Made by a program: the position numbers and the translations under genes. The notes beneath the pieces are model-generated. The model was not told the DNA's origin, ran no database searches, and was given only the letters and a program-made list of their open reading frames with translations. Source: CAYZDV01 sp964477275 (GTDB lineage: Bacteria > Acidobacteriota > Aminicenantia > Aminicenantales > Aminicenantaceae). From it: a DNA stretch of 19,587 nt. Of the stretch, positions 1 through 7,746 are shown piece by piece (position 1 is the first letter of the stretch; the number at the start of each line of letters is the position of its first letter). The stretch covers positions 1 to 19,587 of the forward strand of contig CAYZDV010000030.1 in assembly GCA_964477275.1 (NCBI GenBank). The letters are read 5' to 3'.

Positions 1-1
1 A

Positions 2-1030
2 TCAGAGGACGATGATGGAGCGGAGGGCTTCGCCCTTTCTCAGGAGGTCGAGGGCCTTGTTGATGTCTTCCAGCCGGAATCGGTGGGTCACCACCGGCTG
101 AAGCTGGATCTTTTTGGTCCTGACCATCTCGATAATCCGGGGATAATCCACCGGCCGGCAGCCCAGAGAGCCCATGATGGCGATCTCCCTGAACATCAGC
201 CTTCCCGCGTTCAGTGGCGCGGCCTGGGGGGAGAAGCCGACCTGGATATAGCGTCCGCCGGGTCTGAGCAGTGTTGGCCCCATTTCGATGGTCTTGGGAT
301 TCCCGATGCATTCGATGGCCACGTCCGCACCGCCGTCTGTCATTTCACGGACTTCCTTGAGAATCGCTTTGTCCTGTTTTTTGGAGGAGTTAATGAGGTG
401 CTCGGCGCCCAGCCTCTTGGCCATCTCCAGCTTACTGTCCACGATATCCATGGCGATGACCGAAGCGCCGGCCGCCACCGCGACCTGGACGACGTTGATC
501 CCGACGCCGCCGCATCCCAGGACAACGACCGAATCGCCCGGCCTGACCTGGCCCCGGTTGGTTACCGCATGATAAGGCGTGGAGATGGCATCGGCGATGA
601 TGCACGATTCCTCGAGGGGAAGCTCTTCGGGAAGATGCTGGCAGTCCTTGGCCGGGACCTTGACGAATTCCGCATAGGCGCCGTCGATGTTGTTGCCCAG
701 CATGATCATGTTCAGGCAGATGTTTTCCCTTCCGATCCGGCAGTTGTAGCAGTGGCCGCAGGAGAAAACAGGAGGAATGAGGACCCGGTCGCCGGCCTTG
801 AAGTTCTTGACCTGGGCGCCGACATCCTGGACGATGCCCGAAGCCTCGTGTCCCAGAATCATCGGCGGCTGCTTGAACGTGGGAACGCCGTGGTCGATGT
901 AATGGAGATCCGTGTTGCAGACTCCACAAGCCGTCACCTTGACCAGAATTTCATGAAAATAGATCTTGGGGACTTCCACCTCCTCGACCTTCAGGGGCTC
1001 GTTGGCTTTGTAAAAAACGGCAGCTTTCAT
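2..1030 (-). CDS. had: 6-hydroxycyclohex-1-ene-1-carbonyl-CoA dehydrogenase (Had-type zinc alcohol dehydrogenase)
   Basis: A 342-residue medium-chain Zn-dependent dehydrogenase, complete in the window. Family role: NAD-dependent oxidation of 6-hydroxycyclohex-1-ene-1-carbonyl-CoA to the 6-oxo compound, the second step after benzoyl-CoA dearomatisation. Visible features are a catalytic-Zn site (C38 in CGVCNTDLH, H61-E62 in GHEASG, probable fourth ligand D147 in ADAISTPYHAV), the structural-Zn lobe (C91, C94, C97, C105), and a Rossmann nucleotide motif GCGGVG at 172-177. The stretches LGNNIDGAYAE and ADAISTPYHAV..RGQVRPGDSV are, as I recall them, hallmarks of the Had/BamQ branch rather than generic alcohol dehydrogenases. 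An AAAGGAGG ribosome site sits about 5 bases before the ATG. It lies 18 bases downstream of dch in the same orientation, so the two are probably one operon. The neighbours dch and oah strongly support the specific call; a generic Zn-ADH is the fallback. Confidence 0.87.
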   Translation of the reverse strand: MKAAVFYKANEPLKVEEVEVPKIYFHEILVKVTACGVCNTDLHYIDHGVPTFKQPPMILGHEASGIVQDVGAQVKNFKAGDRVLIPPVFSCGHCYNCRIGRENICLNMIMLGNNIDGAYAEFVKVPAKDCQHLPEELPLEESCIIADAISTPYHAVTNRGQVRPGDSVVVLGCGGVGINVVQVAVAAGASVIAMDIVDSKLEMAKRLGAEHLINSSKKQDKAILKEVREMTDGGADVAIECIGNPKTIEMGPTLLRPGGRYIQVGFSPQAAPLNAGRLMFREIAIMGSLGCRPVDYPRIIEMVRTKKIQLQPVVTHRFRLEDINKALDLLRKGEALRSIIVL

Positions 1031-1048
1031 GTCTTCCTCCTTTATCCC

Positions 1049-1828
1049 CTATCTGTTCTTCCAGAGAGGTTTTCTTTTATCCAGGAAGGCCCGAAGGCCC
1101 TCGCTGGCGTCTTCAGAGGCCATCAGTTCCTCAAGATAGATCTTTTCGATTTTCTCCAGGCCGCCGAGAAAGTCTGTCTCCAGGCCCAGTCGGATGCCTT
1201 TTTTCGAGTATTTGAGACCGACGAGGCTCAATTCGCTGAAGGGCTGGATGTAGCTTTTGAGTTCGGTGTCGAAGGAGGCCAGGGGCACAACCCTGTTCAC
1301 AAGGCCCAGCCGTTCGGCTTCTGCGGCGTCGATCGTTTTTCCGGTGAGAAGGATTTCCGCGGCTTTCTTCAGGCCCACCAGCCGGGGAAGGATGAGCAGG
1401 GCCACCGGAGCCAGGACGGCTAACTTGATTTCCGGCTGGCCTAACTTGAGGTTATCGGCGGCGAAGACCAGGTCGCAGAAAAGAGCGACCTCGCAGCCTC
1501 CGCCCAGGGTCAGTCCTTTCGGAGCCGCCACGGTCACCTGGTCGAGCCGGAACAGGTTGCGGAAGATGTCGTGGAAGACCTGGAGCATTTTCTCGACTTT
1601 GTCTTCGGTATGGTCGGCGACATCCACTCCGGCGGAGAAGGCCTTTTCTCCCGACCCGGTGATGACCAGAACGTTGACTTCGGTGTTGCCGATGAGGGAG
1701 CTCAAGGCCTGGTTCATCTCTTCCATGGCGGCGATGTTCAGGATGTTCATGGGAGGGCGGTGGATGGTCAGAAAGGCTGTCCTGTCTCTGGTCTCAAAAA
1801 CGATGTTTTCGAACTTGCCTTTGCTCAT
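1049..1828 (-). CDS. dch: Cyclohexa-1,5-diene-1-carbonyl-CoA hydratase (crotonase family)
   Basis: A 259-residue crotonase-superfamily enzyme. Family role: adds water to cyclohexa-1,5-diene-1-carbonyl-CoA, the product of benzoyl-CoA reductase. Both hydratase glutamates appear to be in place: E113 in GLTLGGGCEVA, which also forms the oxyanion hole, and E133 in GQPEIKL. The C-terminus (YLEELMAS.DA.EGL.AFL.KR..W.NR) closely resembles Thauera/Azoarcus Dch as I remember it, as does the SAGVDV..H motif at 65-73. That separates it from short-chain enoyl-CoA hydratases. The frame can be extended to a TTG at 1837, but I choose the ATG at 1828, which is preceded by a weak GGGG-type ribosome site. It is the first gene of the minus-strand pair dch-had and is transcribed divergently from the Fe-S reductase gene at 2060. 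Confidence 0.87.
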   Translation of the reverse strand: MSKGKFENIVFETRDRTAFLTIHRPPMNILNIAAMEEMNQALSSLIGNTEVNVLVITGSGEKAFSAGVDVADHTEDKVEKMLQVFHDIFRNLFRLDQVTVAAPKGLTLGGGCEVALFCDLVFAADNLKLGQPEIKLAVLAPVALLILPRLVGLKKAAEILLTGKTIDAAEAERLGLVNRVVPLASFDTELKSYIQPFSELSLVGLKYSKKGIRLGLETDFLGGLEKIEKIYLEELMASEDASEGLRAFLDKRKPLWKNR

Positions 1829-1882
1829 ATTCCCCAAAACGAGGAAAAGATGTTTGTCGATACGGGCCGGGGGAAATTCAAG

Positions 1883-1898
1883 ATGGTATACATATCAT
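1883..1898. promoter_or_regulatory. Candidate operator palindrome in the divergent intergenic region
   Basis: A 16-base imperfect palindrome, ATGGTATACATATCAT, with 6 of 8 positions matching between arms. It overlaps the proposed -10 box of the minus-strand promoter for dch-had. This placement is what a repressor site would look like. No regulator gene lies in the window, so the assignment rests only on symmetry and position. Confidence 0.3.
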
Positions 1899-1917
1899 TT
1901 CAATCTTTGCCTGTCAA
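1889..1917 (-). promoter_or_regulatory. Candidate sigma-70-type promoter for dch-had
   Basis: Reading the minus strand, a perfect TTGACA (plus-strand 1912-1917) is followed after 17 bases by TATGTA (1889-1894). The -35 box is consensus but the -10 box is poor. It lies about 60 bases upstream of the dch start, with no other gene between. Confidence 0.4.
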
Positions 1918-1937
1918 CTTTTTTTGAGTCTCGATTC

Positions 1938-1966
1938 TTGACTTGGCCGGACAATATTGATATTTT
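1938..1966 (+). promoter_or_regulatory. Candidate sigma-70-type promoter for the Fe-S reductase operon
   Basis: TTGACT at 1938-1943 and TATTTT at 1961-1966 are separated by exactly 17 bases. Initiation would fall near 1973, giving a leader of roughly 87 bases before the ATG at 2060. It lies back to back with the minus-strand candidate, so the two operons could be co-regulated from this intergenic region. Confidence 0.42.
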
Positions 1967-2059
1967 GAAGACCTTGAAAAGGGAAAGCTCCTGTTGATTC
2001 CCCTGCGCCGGAACGCGAGAACATGAGAGAGCTTTTTCTCTGGGAATGAAGGAGGAGAA

Positions 2060-3304
2060 ATGAGCGAAGAGAAAAAATCCCTCATCAAAAAAATCCAGGC
2101 CACCGGCCAGATGAGAAAGATCATGGCCGATTACTTCTATGAGCTGGACCGGGCTTCGAAAGAGGGGTCGCCCAAGGTCGCCTGGTGCTCGAGTGTCGGT
2201 CCGGCTGAACTCCTCTTGAGCCTGGGTTTTGTAGTCCATTATCCTGAGAACCACGGCGCTGTTCTCGGCTCCACCCGGAAAGCCATGGACTTCATTCCGG
2301 CGGCCAATGCCATTGGCTTCTCACCCGATATCTGCTCTTACCTCACCTCCGATGTCGGTTCCTTCCTCATGAAGGAGACGCCGCTCTCCCGCGCCTATGA
2401 AGGAATCGCGGGAGTGCCCAGGCCGGATGTCCTGGTGTTCAACACCAACCAGTGCCGGGATGTCCAGGACTGGTTCAACTGGTATGGCCGGGAACTGGGA
2501 GTGCCCGCGATCGGCATTTCCACCTACCGGAACATCGGGGAAATCAAGGATGAATACCTGGCGAGCATCGCCAAGCAGATTGAGGACCTGATTCCCACTC
2601 TGGAAAAAATCTCGGGCAACCGCTTCGACATCGACCGCTTCCGCGAGGCGCTGACCCTTTCCAAGGAGTGCACCGTGCTCTGGAAGCAAGTCCTGGAGGC
2701 CAACGCGGCCGTCCCGGCGCCGATGAGCTTCTTTGACGGGACCATCCACATGGGACCGGCCGTCGTTTTAAGGGGAACGCCTCAGGCCGTGGAGTACTAC
2801 GAGGTCCTCCTCCAGGAGCTGGAGGAGAAAATCGCCCGCAAGGACGGAGCGGTCGAGGGCGAGAAGTTCCGCATCTACTGGGAAGGAATGCCCATCTGGG
2901 GGAAATTGAGGGACCTGGCCGAGCTCTTCATCTCTCTCAAGACGGCGGTGGTGGCCTCGACCTACTGCAATAGCTGGATATTCGACTCTTTTGATCCCCG
3001 CAACCCATTCCTGAGCATGGCCCGGGCCTACACGGAAATCTTCATCGCCCGCGACGAGAATTTCAAGGAGAGATACATCGAGGAGATGGTCAGGAAATAC
3101 AGAATCGACGGCTTCCTCTTCCATGACGCCAAAACCTGTCCCAACAATTCCAACAACCGCTACGGCATGCCCCAGAGGCTGGAGAAAAAATTGAACATTC
3201 CCTTCGTGACCATCAACGGCGACCTCAACGACCTGCGCTGCTACTCGGAGGAGCAGGCCAGGACCAACATCGAGGCCTTTGTTGAACAGCTGGAGGCTCG
3301 TTAG
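2060..3304 (+). CDS. Single-subunit benzoyl-CoA reductase/2-hydroxyacyl-CoA dehydratase family protein, probable double-cubane cluster protein
   Basis: A 414-residue protein of the HgdB/BcrB family. Relatives carry out ATP-driven low-potential reductions with Fe-S clusters after electron delivery by an ASKHA ATPase. The middle and C-terminal parts align well with Thauera BcrB as I recall it (FDIDR.RE at 189-196, RGT..AVEYY at 238-247, VVAS.Y near 298-302). BcrB and HgdAB carry about three cluster cysteines per subunit. This protein has six well-placed ones (C43, C92, C132, C303, C360, C394) plus C204 in a helix. Six cysteines in one chain, one catalytic gene and one activator is the pattern of double-cubane [8Fe-9S] proteins such as that of Carboxydothermus. 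Ribosome site GGAGGAG at 2051-2057. It lies between the dch-had pair and the rest of the benzoyl-CoA pathway, so reduction of benzoyl-CoA or another aromatic acyl-CoA is a reasonable but unproven guess. Family confidence is high; substrate unknown. Confidence 0.85.
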   Translation: MSEEKKSLIKKIQATGQMRKIMADYFYELDRASKEGSPKVAWCSSVGPAELLLSLGFVVHYPENHGAVLGSTRKAMDFIPAANAIGFSPDICSYLTSDVGSFLMKETPLSRAYEGIAGVPRPDVLVFNTNQCRDVQDWFNWYGRELGVPAIGISTYRNIGEIKDEYLASIAKQIEDLIPTLEKISGNRFDIDRFREALTLSKECTVLWKQVLEANAAVPAPMSFFDGTIHMGPAVVLRGTPQAVEYYEVLLQELEEKIARKDGAVEGEKFRIYWEGMPIWGKLRDLAELFISLKTAVVASTYCNSWIFDSFDPRNPFLSMARAYTEIFIARDENFKERYIEEMVRKYRIDGFLFHDAKTCPNNSNNRYGMPQRLEKKLNIPFVTINGDLNDLRCYSEEQARTNIEAFVEQLEAR

Positions 3305-3333
3305 ACCTGGAAAAAATTCATGACCGTTCATTG

Positions 3334-4122
3334 ATGATGACGTATTTTGCAGGAGTCGATGTTGGTGCATCTACCACCAAGGTCATTATCATCGATGAAA
3401 ATAAGGCCATCCTCGGCTATGCCGTGCGGGACTCCGGCGCCGATTTCAAGGCGGCGGCCGAGCGCGCCTTCCGCAAAGCCGGGGAAGAGCTCAGAGGGAA
3501 AACCCGTGGCGATTTCTACTGCGTGTCCACCGGATACGGGAGGCGGAATGTCTCTTTTGCCGATGAAATCAAGACGGAAATCAGCTGCCATGCCAGGGGA
3601 AGCTTTTTCCATTACCCCCGAGGCCACACCCTGATCGATATCGGCGGCCAGGACAGCAAGGTCATCAAGGTCGATGCCTCGGGAAGGCGAACCGCGTTCA
3701 AGATGAACCGCAAATGTGCGGCCGGCACCGGCGCCTTCCTGGAAGAGATCGCCAGCCGGCTGAAGCTCAAGCTGGAGAGGCTCAACGAGCTGGCGGAGAA
3801 AGCGGAGAAAGATATTCCCATCGGCAGCTACTGCACGGTTTTTTCCGCCACTGAAATCCTGACCAGGATCAGGGAAGGGGTGGCGGTCAAGGACTTAGTC
3901 AGGGGCATCTTCAGCTCGGTGGTCAAAAGGGCGCTGGAGATGGACCCTCTGGAGGGAGACATCGTCATGACCGGGGGAGTGGTGGCCCACAATCCCTTCC
4001 TGGTTTCCATGTTTGAGGAGAAACTGGGCAAAAAAATTTTCGTGCCCCCTCTTCCCCAGTTGACAGGCGCTTTTGGAGCGGCCTTATATGCCTTAGAAGC
4101 AAAAGGAGGTCAACATGCTTGA
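3334..4122 (+). CDS. ASKHA-type ATPase activator (HgdC/BcrA/BcrD family)
   Basis: A 262-residue ATP-dependent electron activase. It hydrolyses ATP to inject an electron from ferredoxin or flavodoxin into the partner Fe-S protein encoded just upstream. Visible features are the N-terminal phosphate-1 loop GVDVGASTTK, the second phosphate motif DIGGQDSK (about residues 102-109), the adenosine-side motif MTGGVVAHNP, and two cysteines (C128 in KCAAGTGAF, C167 in YCTVFSATE). These correspond to the residues that hold one [4Fe-4S] at the homodimer interface in HgdC. Only one such ATPase is present, unlike the BcrA+BcrD pair. The start is ambiguous: TTG 3331 or ATG 3334/3337, none with a good ribosome site, so translation may depend on the upstream gene. 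Its 3' end overlaps the next gene by 8 bases. Confidence 0.88.
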   Translation: MMTYFAGVDVGASTTKVIIIDENKAILGYAVRDSGADFKAAAERAFRKAGEELRGKTRGDFYCVSTGYGRRNVSFADEIKTEISCHARGSFFHYPRGHTLIDIGGQDSKVIKVDASGRRTAFKMNRKCAAGTGAFLEEIASRLKLKLERLNELAEKAEKDIPIGSYCTVFSATEILTRIREGVAVKDLVRGIFSSVVKRALEMDPLEGDIVMTGGVVAHNPFLVSMFEEKLGKKIFVPPLPQLTGAFGAALYALEAKGGQHA

Positions 4123-6199
4123 TGCGCTGTTTAAACCGAGGTCAGTGGCCATCGTCGGGGCTTCGAACAACCCTTTGAGCATCGGCCATATCGTCATCCG
4201 GAACCTTCTCGACCATAATTTCCAGGGGCCCATCTATCCGGTCAACCCCAAGGCCAAATTCATCAAGAGCTTCAGAGCCTATCCTTCTGTGTCCGATATT
4301 CCTGATGAGGTCGACCTGGTCAACATCTCTATCAAGAACACGCTTGTCCCGGCTGTCATCGAGGAATGCGGGAAAAAGGGAGTGAAATTCGCCATCGTCC
4401 ACACCGCAGGGTTTAAAGAGGTGGGGGAGGAGGGACTTGCCCTGGAGAGGCAGATTGTGGAGATCGCCCACAGGTACGGTATGCGTATCTACGGGCCGAA
4501 CTCCCAGGGCATTCAGAACTCAGACCCCTCGGTTTCGGTCTACGCCAATTTCACCTTTGTCCCCATGAGTCCCGGGAATATCTCCATTGTCGCCCAGAGC
4601 GGTGGAGTCGGGGAGACCCTCAAGCTCCACCTCTACAGGATCGGAAAGGGAATCCGGATGTACTCCAGCTTCGGCAACGAGGCGGATGTGAGCATGAACG
4701 AAATCATCGATTACTACGGGCAGGATGAGGAGACCAGGGTCATCATGGTCCACATCGAGACCTTAAAGGACCCGGCCGGGTTTCTGGAGGTGGCCAGCCG
4801 CGTGACCCGGAAAAAGCCCATCCTTGCCCTGAAGACCGGTAAAACGTCCGAGGGGATACGGGCTGTCGCCTCCCATACCGGCTCGCTCGTGGAGCAGGAA
4901 ACGATCGCCGATGCGATTTTCCGGAAGGCCGGCGTGCTCCGCTTCCATTCCCAGGAAGAGATGGTGGAAGCGGCCATCGCCTTTTCCAACCAGCCTGTTC
5001 CCGGAGGAGACAGGGTGGTCATCGTCACCAACACCGGAGGCCCGGCGATCATCGCCGTTGACGAATGTGTGGCCGCCGGCCTGAAACTTGCGCAATTGAG
5101 CGCCAGCACCAAGGAAACCCTGCGCCAGCTCGTCTTCCAGGAAGCGATCGTCTCCAACCCGGTGGATGTGGTGGCCACGGCCGGGCCCGAGCAGTACGGA
5201 GGAACAGTCGAAGCGCTGCTCAAGGACCCCAACATCGATTCCCTGCTGCTTGTCTTTGTCACTGCTCCTTTTGTCGACTGCGAAGCGATAGCCAGGAAGC
5301 TGGGGGAGATCGGGAAGACATCCTCCAAACCCATCGTCTGTCAGGTGATCACCATCGAGAAGTGGGCCGAGGTCATCCGCATCATCCGCGAAAGCGGCAT
5401 TCCTGTCTATGATTTTGCCGAGTCCGCAGCCCGGGCCCTCGCGGGCATGACCGGATACGGAAAAATCGTCACCGGGAAGCCGCCGGCTTACAGAGCGTTC
5501 GATGCGGACAAAGCCCGCGCCGGCGCCATCATGGAGAAATATAAGGGAAAGGAGAAATTCCTGCCCCAGGCTGAGGTCTTCGAGCTCCTCGGCTGCTACG
5601 GCATCCCCACGGTTACGACCGTTAACGTCAGGAAGGAGACAGAGCTGGAGAAAGCAGGGGAGGGACTCGGCTATCCCCTGGTTTTGAAAGTCGATTCTGA
5701 AAAGATCGTCCACAAGACCGAGGTCGGGGGAGTGGCCGTCGACCTCAAAGACAGAAAGGAGCTTCTCTCCGCCTGGAGAAAAATGGCCAGAAAGTTCGAG
5801 AAAGAACAGCCCGGCTTCATCCTCCAGAAGTATCTTTCCGGCGGCAAGGAGGTCATCATCGGCGCCAAGGCCAACCCGGGACTTGCGGCCACCCTGATGT
5901 TCGGCCTGGGTGGAGTGTTTGTGGAGACGCTCAAGGATGTCCAGTTCCGGCTTGCTCCCATTTCCCTGGAAGAAGCCCGGGAGATGATCCAGACGCTCAA
6001 GGGCTATCCCATTCTGGCCGGAGCAAGAGGGGAGAAGCCCGTGGACATTGACAGGCTGGCTGAGATCCTGATGAGGCTCTCGCAACTGGTTTCTGATTTT
6101 CCTGAAGTCGATGAGATCGACCTCAACCCTGTCTTTGCTTTACCCAGGGGCAAAGGAGCGGAAGTCGTCGATGCGCGCCTGAAAATAACCAAGCGCTAA
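4115..6199 (+). CDS. ADP-forming acyl-CoA synthetase, fused alpha-beta (Acd family)
   Basis: A 694-residue NDP-forming acyl-CoA synthetase with alpha and beta parts in one chain. Family reaction: acyl-CoA + ADP + Pi to acid + CoA + ATP, reversible. The CoA-binding Rossmann domain starts at about residue 7 (SVAIVGAS). A CoA-ligase domain follows, with the phospho-histidine H254 in ASHTGSL. The C-terminal ATP-grasp domain starts near 480 (FLPQAEVFELL) and carries the second conserved histidine H533 in IVHKTEVGGV. A near-perfect AAAGGAGGT ribosome site (4102-4110) and the 8-base overlap with the activator place it in the same operon as the Fe-S reductase. It could conserve energy from acetyl-CoA or glutaryl-type CoA esters, or activate an aromatic acid at the cost of one phosphate bond. 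The substrate cannot be read from sequence; related archaeal isozymes differ in aryl versus alkyl preference. Confidence 0.88.
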   Translation: MLDALFKPRSVAIVGASNNPLSIGHIVIRNLLDHNFQGPIYPVNPKAKFIKSFRAYPSVSDIPDEVDLVNISIKNTLVPAVIEECGKKGVKFAIVHTAGFKEVGEEGLALERQIVEIAHRYGMRIYGPNSQGIQNSDPSVSVYANFTFVPMSPGNISIVAQSGGVGETLKLHLYRIGKGIRMYSSFGNEADVSMNEIIDYYGQDEETRVIMVHIETLKDPAGFLEVASRVTRKKPILALKTGKTSEGIRAVASHTGSLVEQETIADAIFRKAGVLRFHSQEEMVEAAIAFSNQPVPGGDRVVIVTNTGGPAIIAVDECVAAGLKLAQLSASTKETLRQLVFQEAIVSNPVDVVATAGPEQYGGTVEALLKDPNIDSLLLVFVTAPFVDCEAIARKLGEIGKTSSKPIVCQVITIEKWAEVIRIIRESGIPVYDFAESAARALAGMTGYGKIVTGKPPAYRAFDADKARAGAIMEKYKGKEKFLPQAEVFELLGCYGIPTVTTVNVRKETELEKAGEGLGYPLVLKVDSEKIVHKTEVGGVAVDLKDRKELLSAWRKMARKFEKEQPGFILQKYLSGGKEVIIGAKANPGLAATLMFGLGGVFVETLKDVQFRLAPISLEEAREMIQTLKGYPILAGARGEKPVDIDRLAEILMRLSQLVSDFPEVDEIDLNPVFALPRGKGAEVVDARLKITKR

Positions 6200-6209
6200 A
6201 CAGAAAAAG

Positions 6210-6270
6210 AAAAAGGGGACAGGCCCCTTTTTTGACATTTTTTTTGAGAAAAGGGGCCTGTCCCCTTTTT
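6210..6270. repeat. REP-like paired inverted repeat, possible terminator
   Basis: Two perfectly inverted 21-base arms (6211-6231 and 6249-6269, extendable to 22) are separated by a T-rich 17-base loop. Each arm is itself a small hairpin, AAAAGGGG/CCCCTTTT around a 5-base loop, with core GGGGACAGGCCCC. The structure lies directly between the synthetase stop and the transporter start. A long GC-rich stem ending in T5 could terminate or attenuate transcription. A related core recurs at 12551-12575, which suggests a dispersed REP/BIME-like family rather than a one-off terminator. Confidence 0.8.
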
Positions 6271-6291
6271 CTCCGCTTTTTGTTGAGGAAA

Positions 6292-7695
6292 ATGAACTGG
6301 GTTCCGCTGAGCATCGTCTGCCTTTACATCGTCCTTCTCTACCTTATTACCTGGCTAAGCCGGGGCCTGAGCCGGGGCGGGATGATCGCCTATCTTCTGG
6401 CCGGCCGCAACCTGCCGTTCTGGGTGGTCGCTCCTCTGCTTGCCGGGCTGGCTGTTGGCGGCGCCTCCACGGTCGGGGTGGCGGAGAGCGCTTACAGGAG
6501 CGGAATTTCCGCCGGATGGTATAACGCCGCCTGGGCAGCCGGAGCCATCCTGGTCGGCCTTTTCGCGGCCCGTCGTTACCGCCGGATGGAGGTAGCCACC
6601 CTGCCCGAGCTGTTCGAGAGACACTACAGCGTCTCCGGCCGGGTTATCGGCGTCATCGGCCAGCTCATCCTCCAGGTGGTCATCACCTCGCTCCAGTACA
6701 TCGCCGGCGGCGCCATTCTCTCTTCTCTTCTGCCCGGTGTGTTCAGCTTCAGGAGCGGCATGTTCGTCACGGCCGTGGTCTTTGTCGGCATCACCCTGAT
6801 TGGCGGCTTCTGGGCAGCCGGTTTGACCAACATCATCAACGTGGTCCTCATCTACGCCGGTATCTGTCTGGGAGCGGCCTTGGCCGTGACCAGGGTCGGC
6901 GGATGGGGAGAGTTTGTGGCCGGCATCCCGGCCGGGCATCCGGGTTTTGACCTGGGCGCCATCGGCTGGGGAGTGATCATCGCCTGGTTCATAGTCATGT
7001 GCACCATGGCCTTCTCCGTCCAGTCCGTGGTCCAGATATCTTTTGCCGCCAGGGATTCCTCATCGGCCAGCAAGGGCTTCCTGCTGGGCGGGCTGATCAT
7101 CCTGCCGGTGGGGTTCATCAGTGCCCTGGTCGGCATGGCAGCGACCGTCCTCCACCCGAACATCATCCCCACCGAAGCCCTGCCCCGGACTGTGCTCAGC
7201 CTCAGTCCTTTGGTGGCCGGGCTGGTGCTGGCCGGGCTTTGGGCGGCTGACGTCTCGACCGCCTCCGCTCTTCTCATCGGCAGCGCCACCCTGGTCGTGG
7301 GCGACCTGATCAAGAGGTTCTTCGCTCCCGACCTCAAGGAAAAAGCCGAAAAAGCCATCTCCCGGCTTTCGGTCCTCGTCCTGAGCGTTTTCACCTACCT
7401 GCTGGCCATCTCTGTCTCTGGCATCCTCAACACGCTCCTCATCGGGCTCTGTCTGACCACGGCCTACACCCTGGTCACCCTGATGACCCTTTTCTGGCCG
7501 AGAGTCTGCCGCCGCGGCCATGCCACCTGGACCCTGCTCACTTCCATGGCTTCGCTCGGCCTCTGGCTCCTTTTTCCGCAGATTCCGGCTTTTTTCAAGA
7601 GTGTCCATCTTCCCCATCCGGTCTATTTCACCTGGATAGTCAGCCTGTTGACTTTTTTCCTGGTGGCCGTTATAGATAGAAGGCAAATCCGCTAA
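6292..7695 (+). CDS. Sodium:solute symporter (SSS) family transporter
   Basis: A 467-residue, very hydrophobic protein with roughly a dozen membrane segments. The SSS signature YLLAGRNLPFWV (about residues 34-45) is followed by GGASTVGVAESAYRSGISAGWY and by the glycine/serine-rich segments that form the sodium and substrate sites in this family. Family role: sodium-driven uptake of sugars, amino acids, carboxylates or similar. The context suggests an aromatic or carboxylic acid, which is inference only. I chose the ATG at 6292. An in-frame ATG at 6232 would add 20 residues, but those are encoded by the inverted repeat (the peptide reads RKGACPLFL), and the protein aligns naturally from MNWVPLS. 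A short GAGG lies 3 bases before the ATG, a weak ribosome site. It sits after the inverted repeat, so it may be expressed separately from the upstream operon. Confidence 0.85.
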   Translation: MNWVPLSIVCLYIVLLYLITWLSRGLSRGGMIAYLLAGRNLPFWVVAPLLAGLAVGGASTVGVAESAYRSGISAGWYNAAWAAGAILVGLFAARRYRRMEVATLPELFERHYSVSGRVIGVIGQLILQVVITSLQYIAGGAILSSLLPGVFSFRSGMFVTAVVFVGITLIGGFWAAGLTNIINVVLIYAGICLGAALAVTRVGGWGEFVAGIPAGHPGFDLGAIGWGVIIAWFIVMCTMAFSVQSVVQISFAARDSSSASKGFLLGGLIILPVGFISALVGMAATVLHPNIIPTEALPRTVLSLSPLVAGLVLAGLWAADVSTASALLIGSATLVVGDLIKRFFAPDLKEKAEKAISRLSVLVLSVFTYLLAISVSGILNTLLIGLCLTTAYTLVTLMTLFWPRVCRRGHATWTLLTSMASLGLWLLFPQIPAFFKSVHLPHPVYFTWIVSLLTFFLVAVIDRRQIR

Positions 7696-7746
7696 GCCTT
7701 AAAAATAAGCGCGAACAAGACTTTTTTATTTTGAAAGGAGGAGAAA

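Noticed and set aside
83..1423. Long plus-strand open frame opposite had and dch (446 codons)
   Set aside because: It is antisense to two well-recognised genes, shows no family resemblance, and arises from GC-rich codon bias.
2060..4122. Complete class I benzoyl-CoA reductase
   Set aside because: Only one catalytic and one ATPase gene are present; BcrC- and second-ATPase-type genes are missing, and the cysteine pattern differs from BcrB.
4763..6085. Long minus-strand open frame opposite the acyl-CoA synthetase (440 codons)
   Set aside because: The translated peptide has low-complexity H/G/D-rich composition typical of antisense frames and no motif; the sense gene is unambiguous.
6232..6291. 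20-residue N-terminal extension of the symporter
   Set aside because: It is encoded by the inverted repeat, and the SSS protein begins naturally at 6292.
6123..6314. Small minus-strand protein of 63 residues
   Set aside because: It reads across the REP-like inverted repeat (RGQAPF and KGACPLF peptides) and the end of the synthetase gene. Such peptides are translations of the repeat, not genes.
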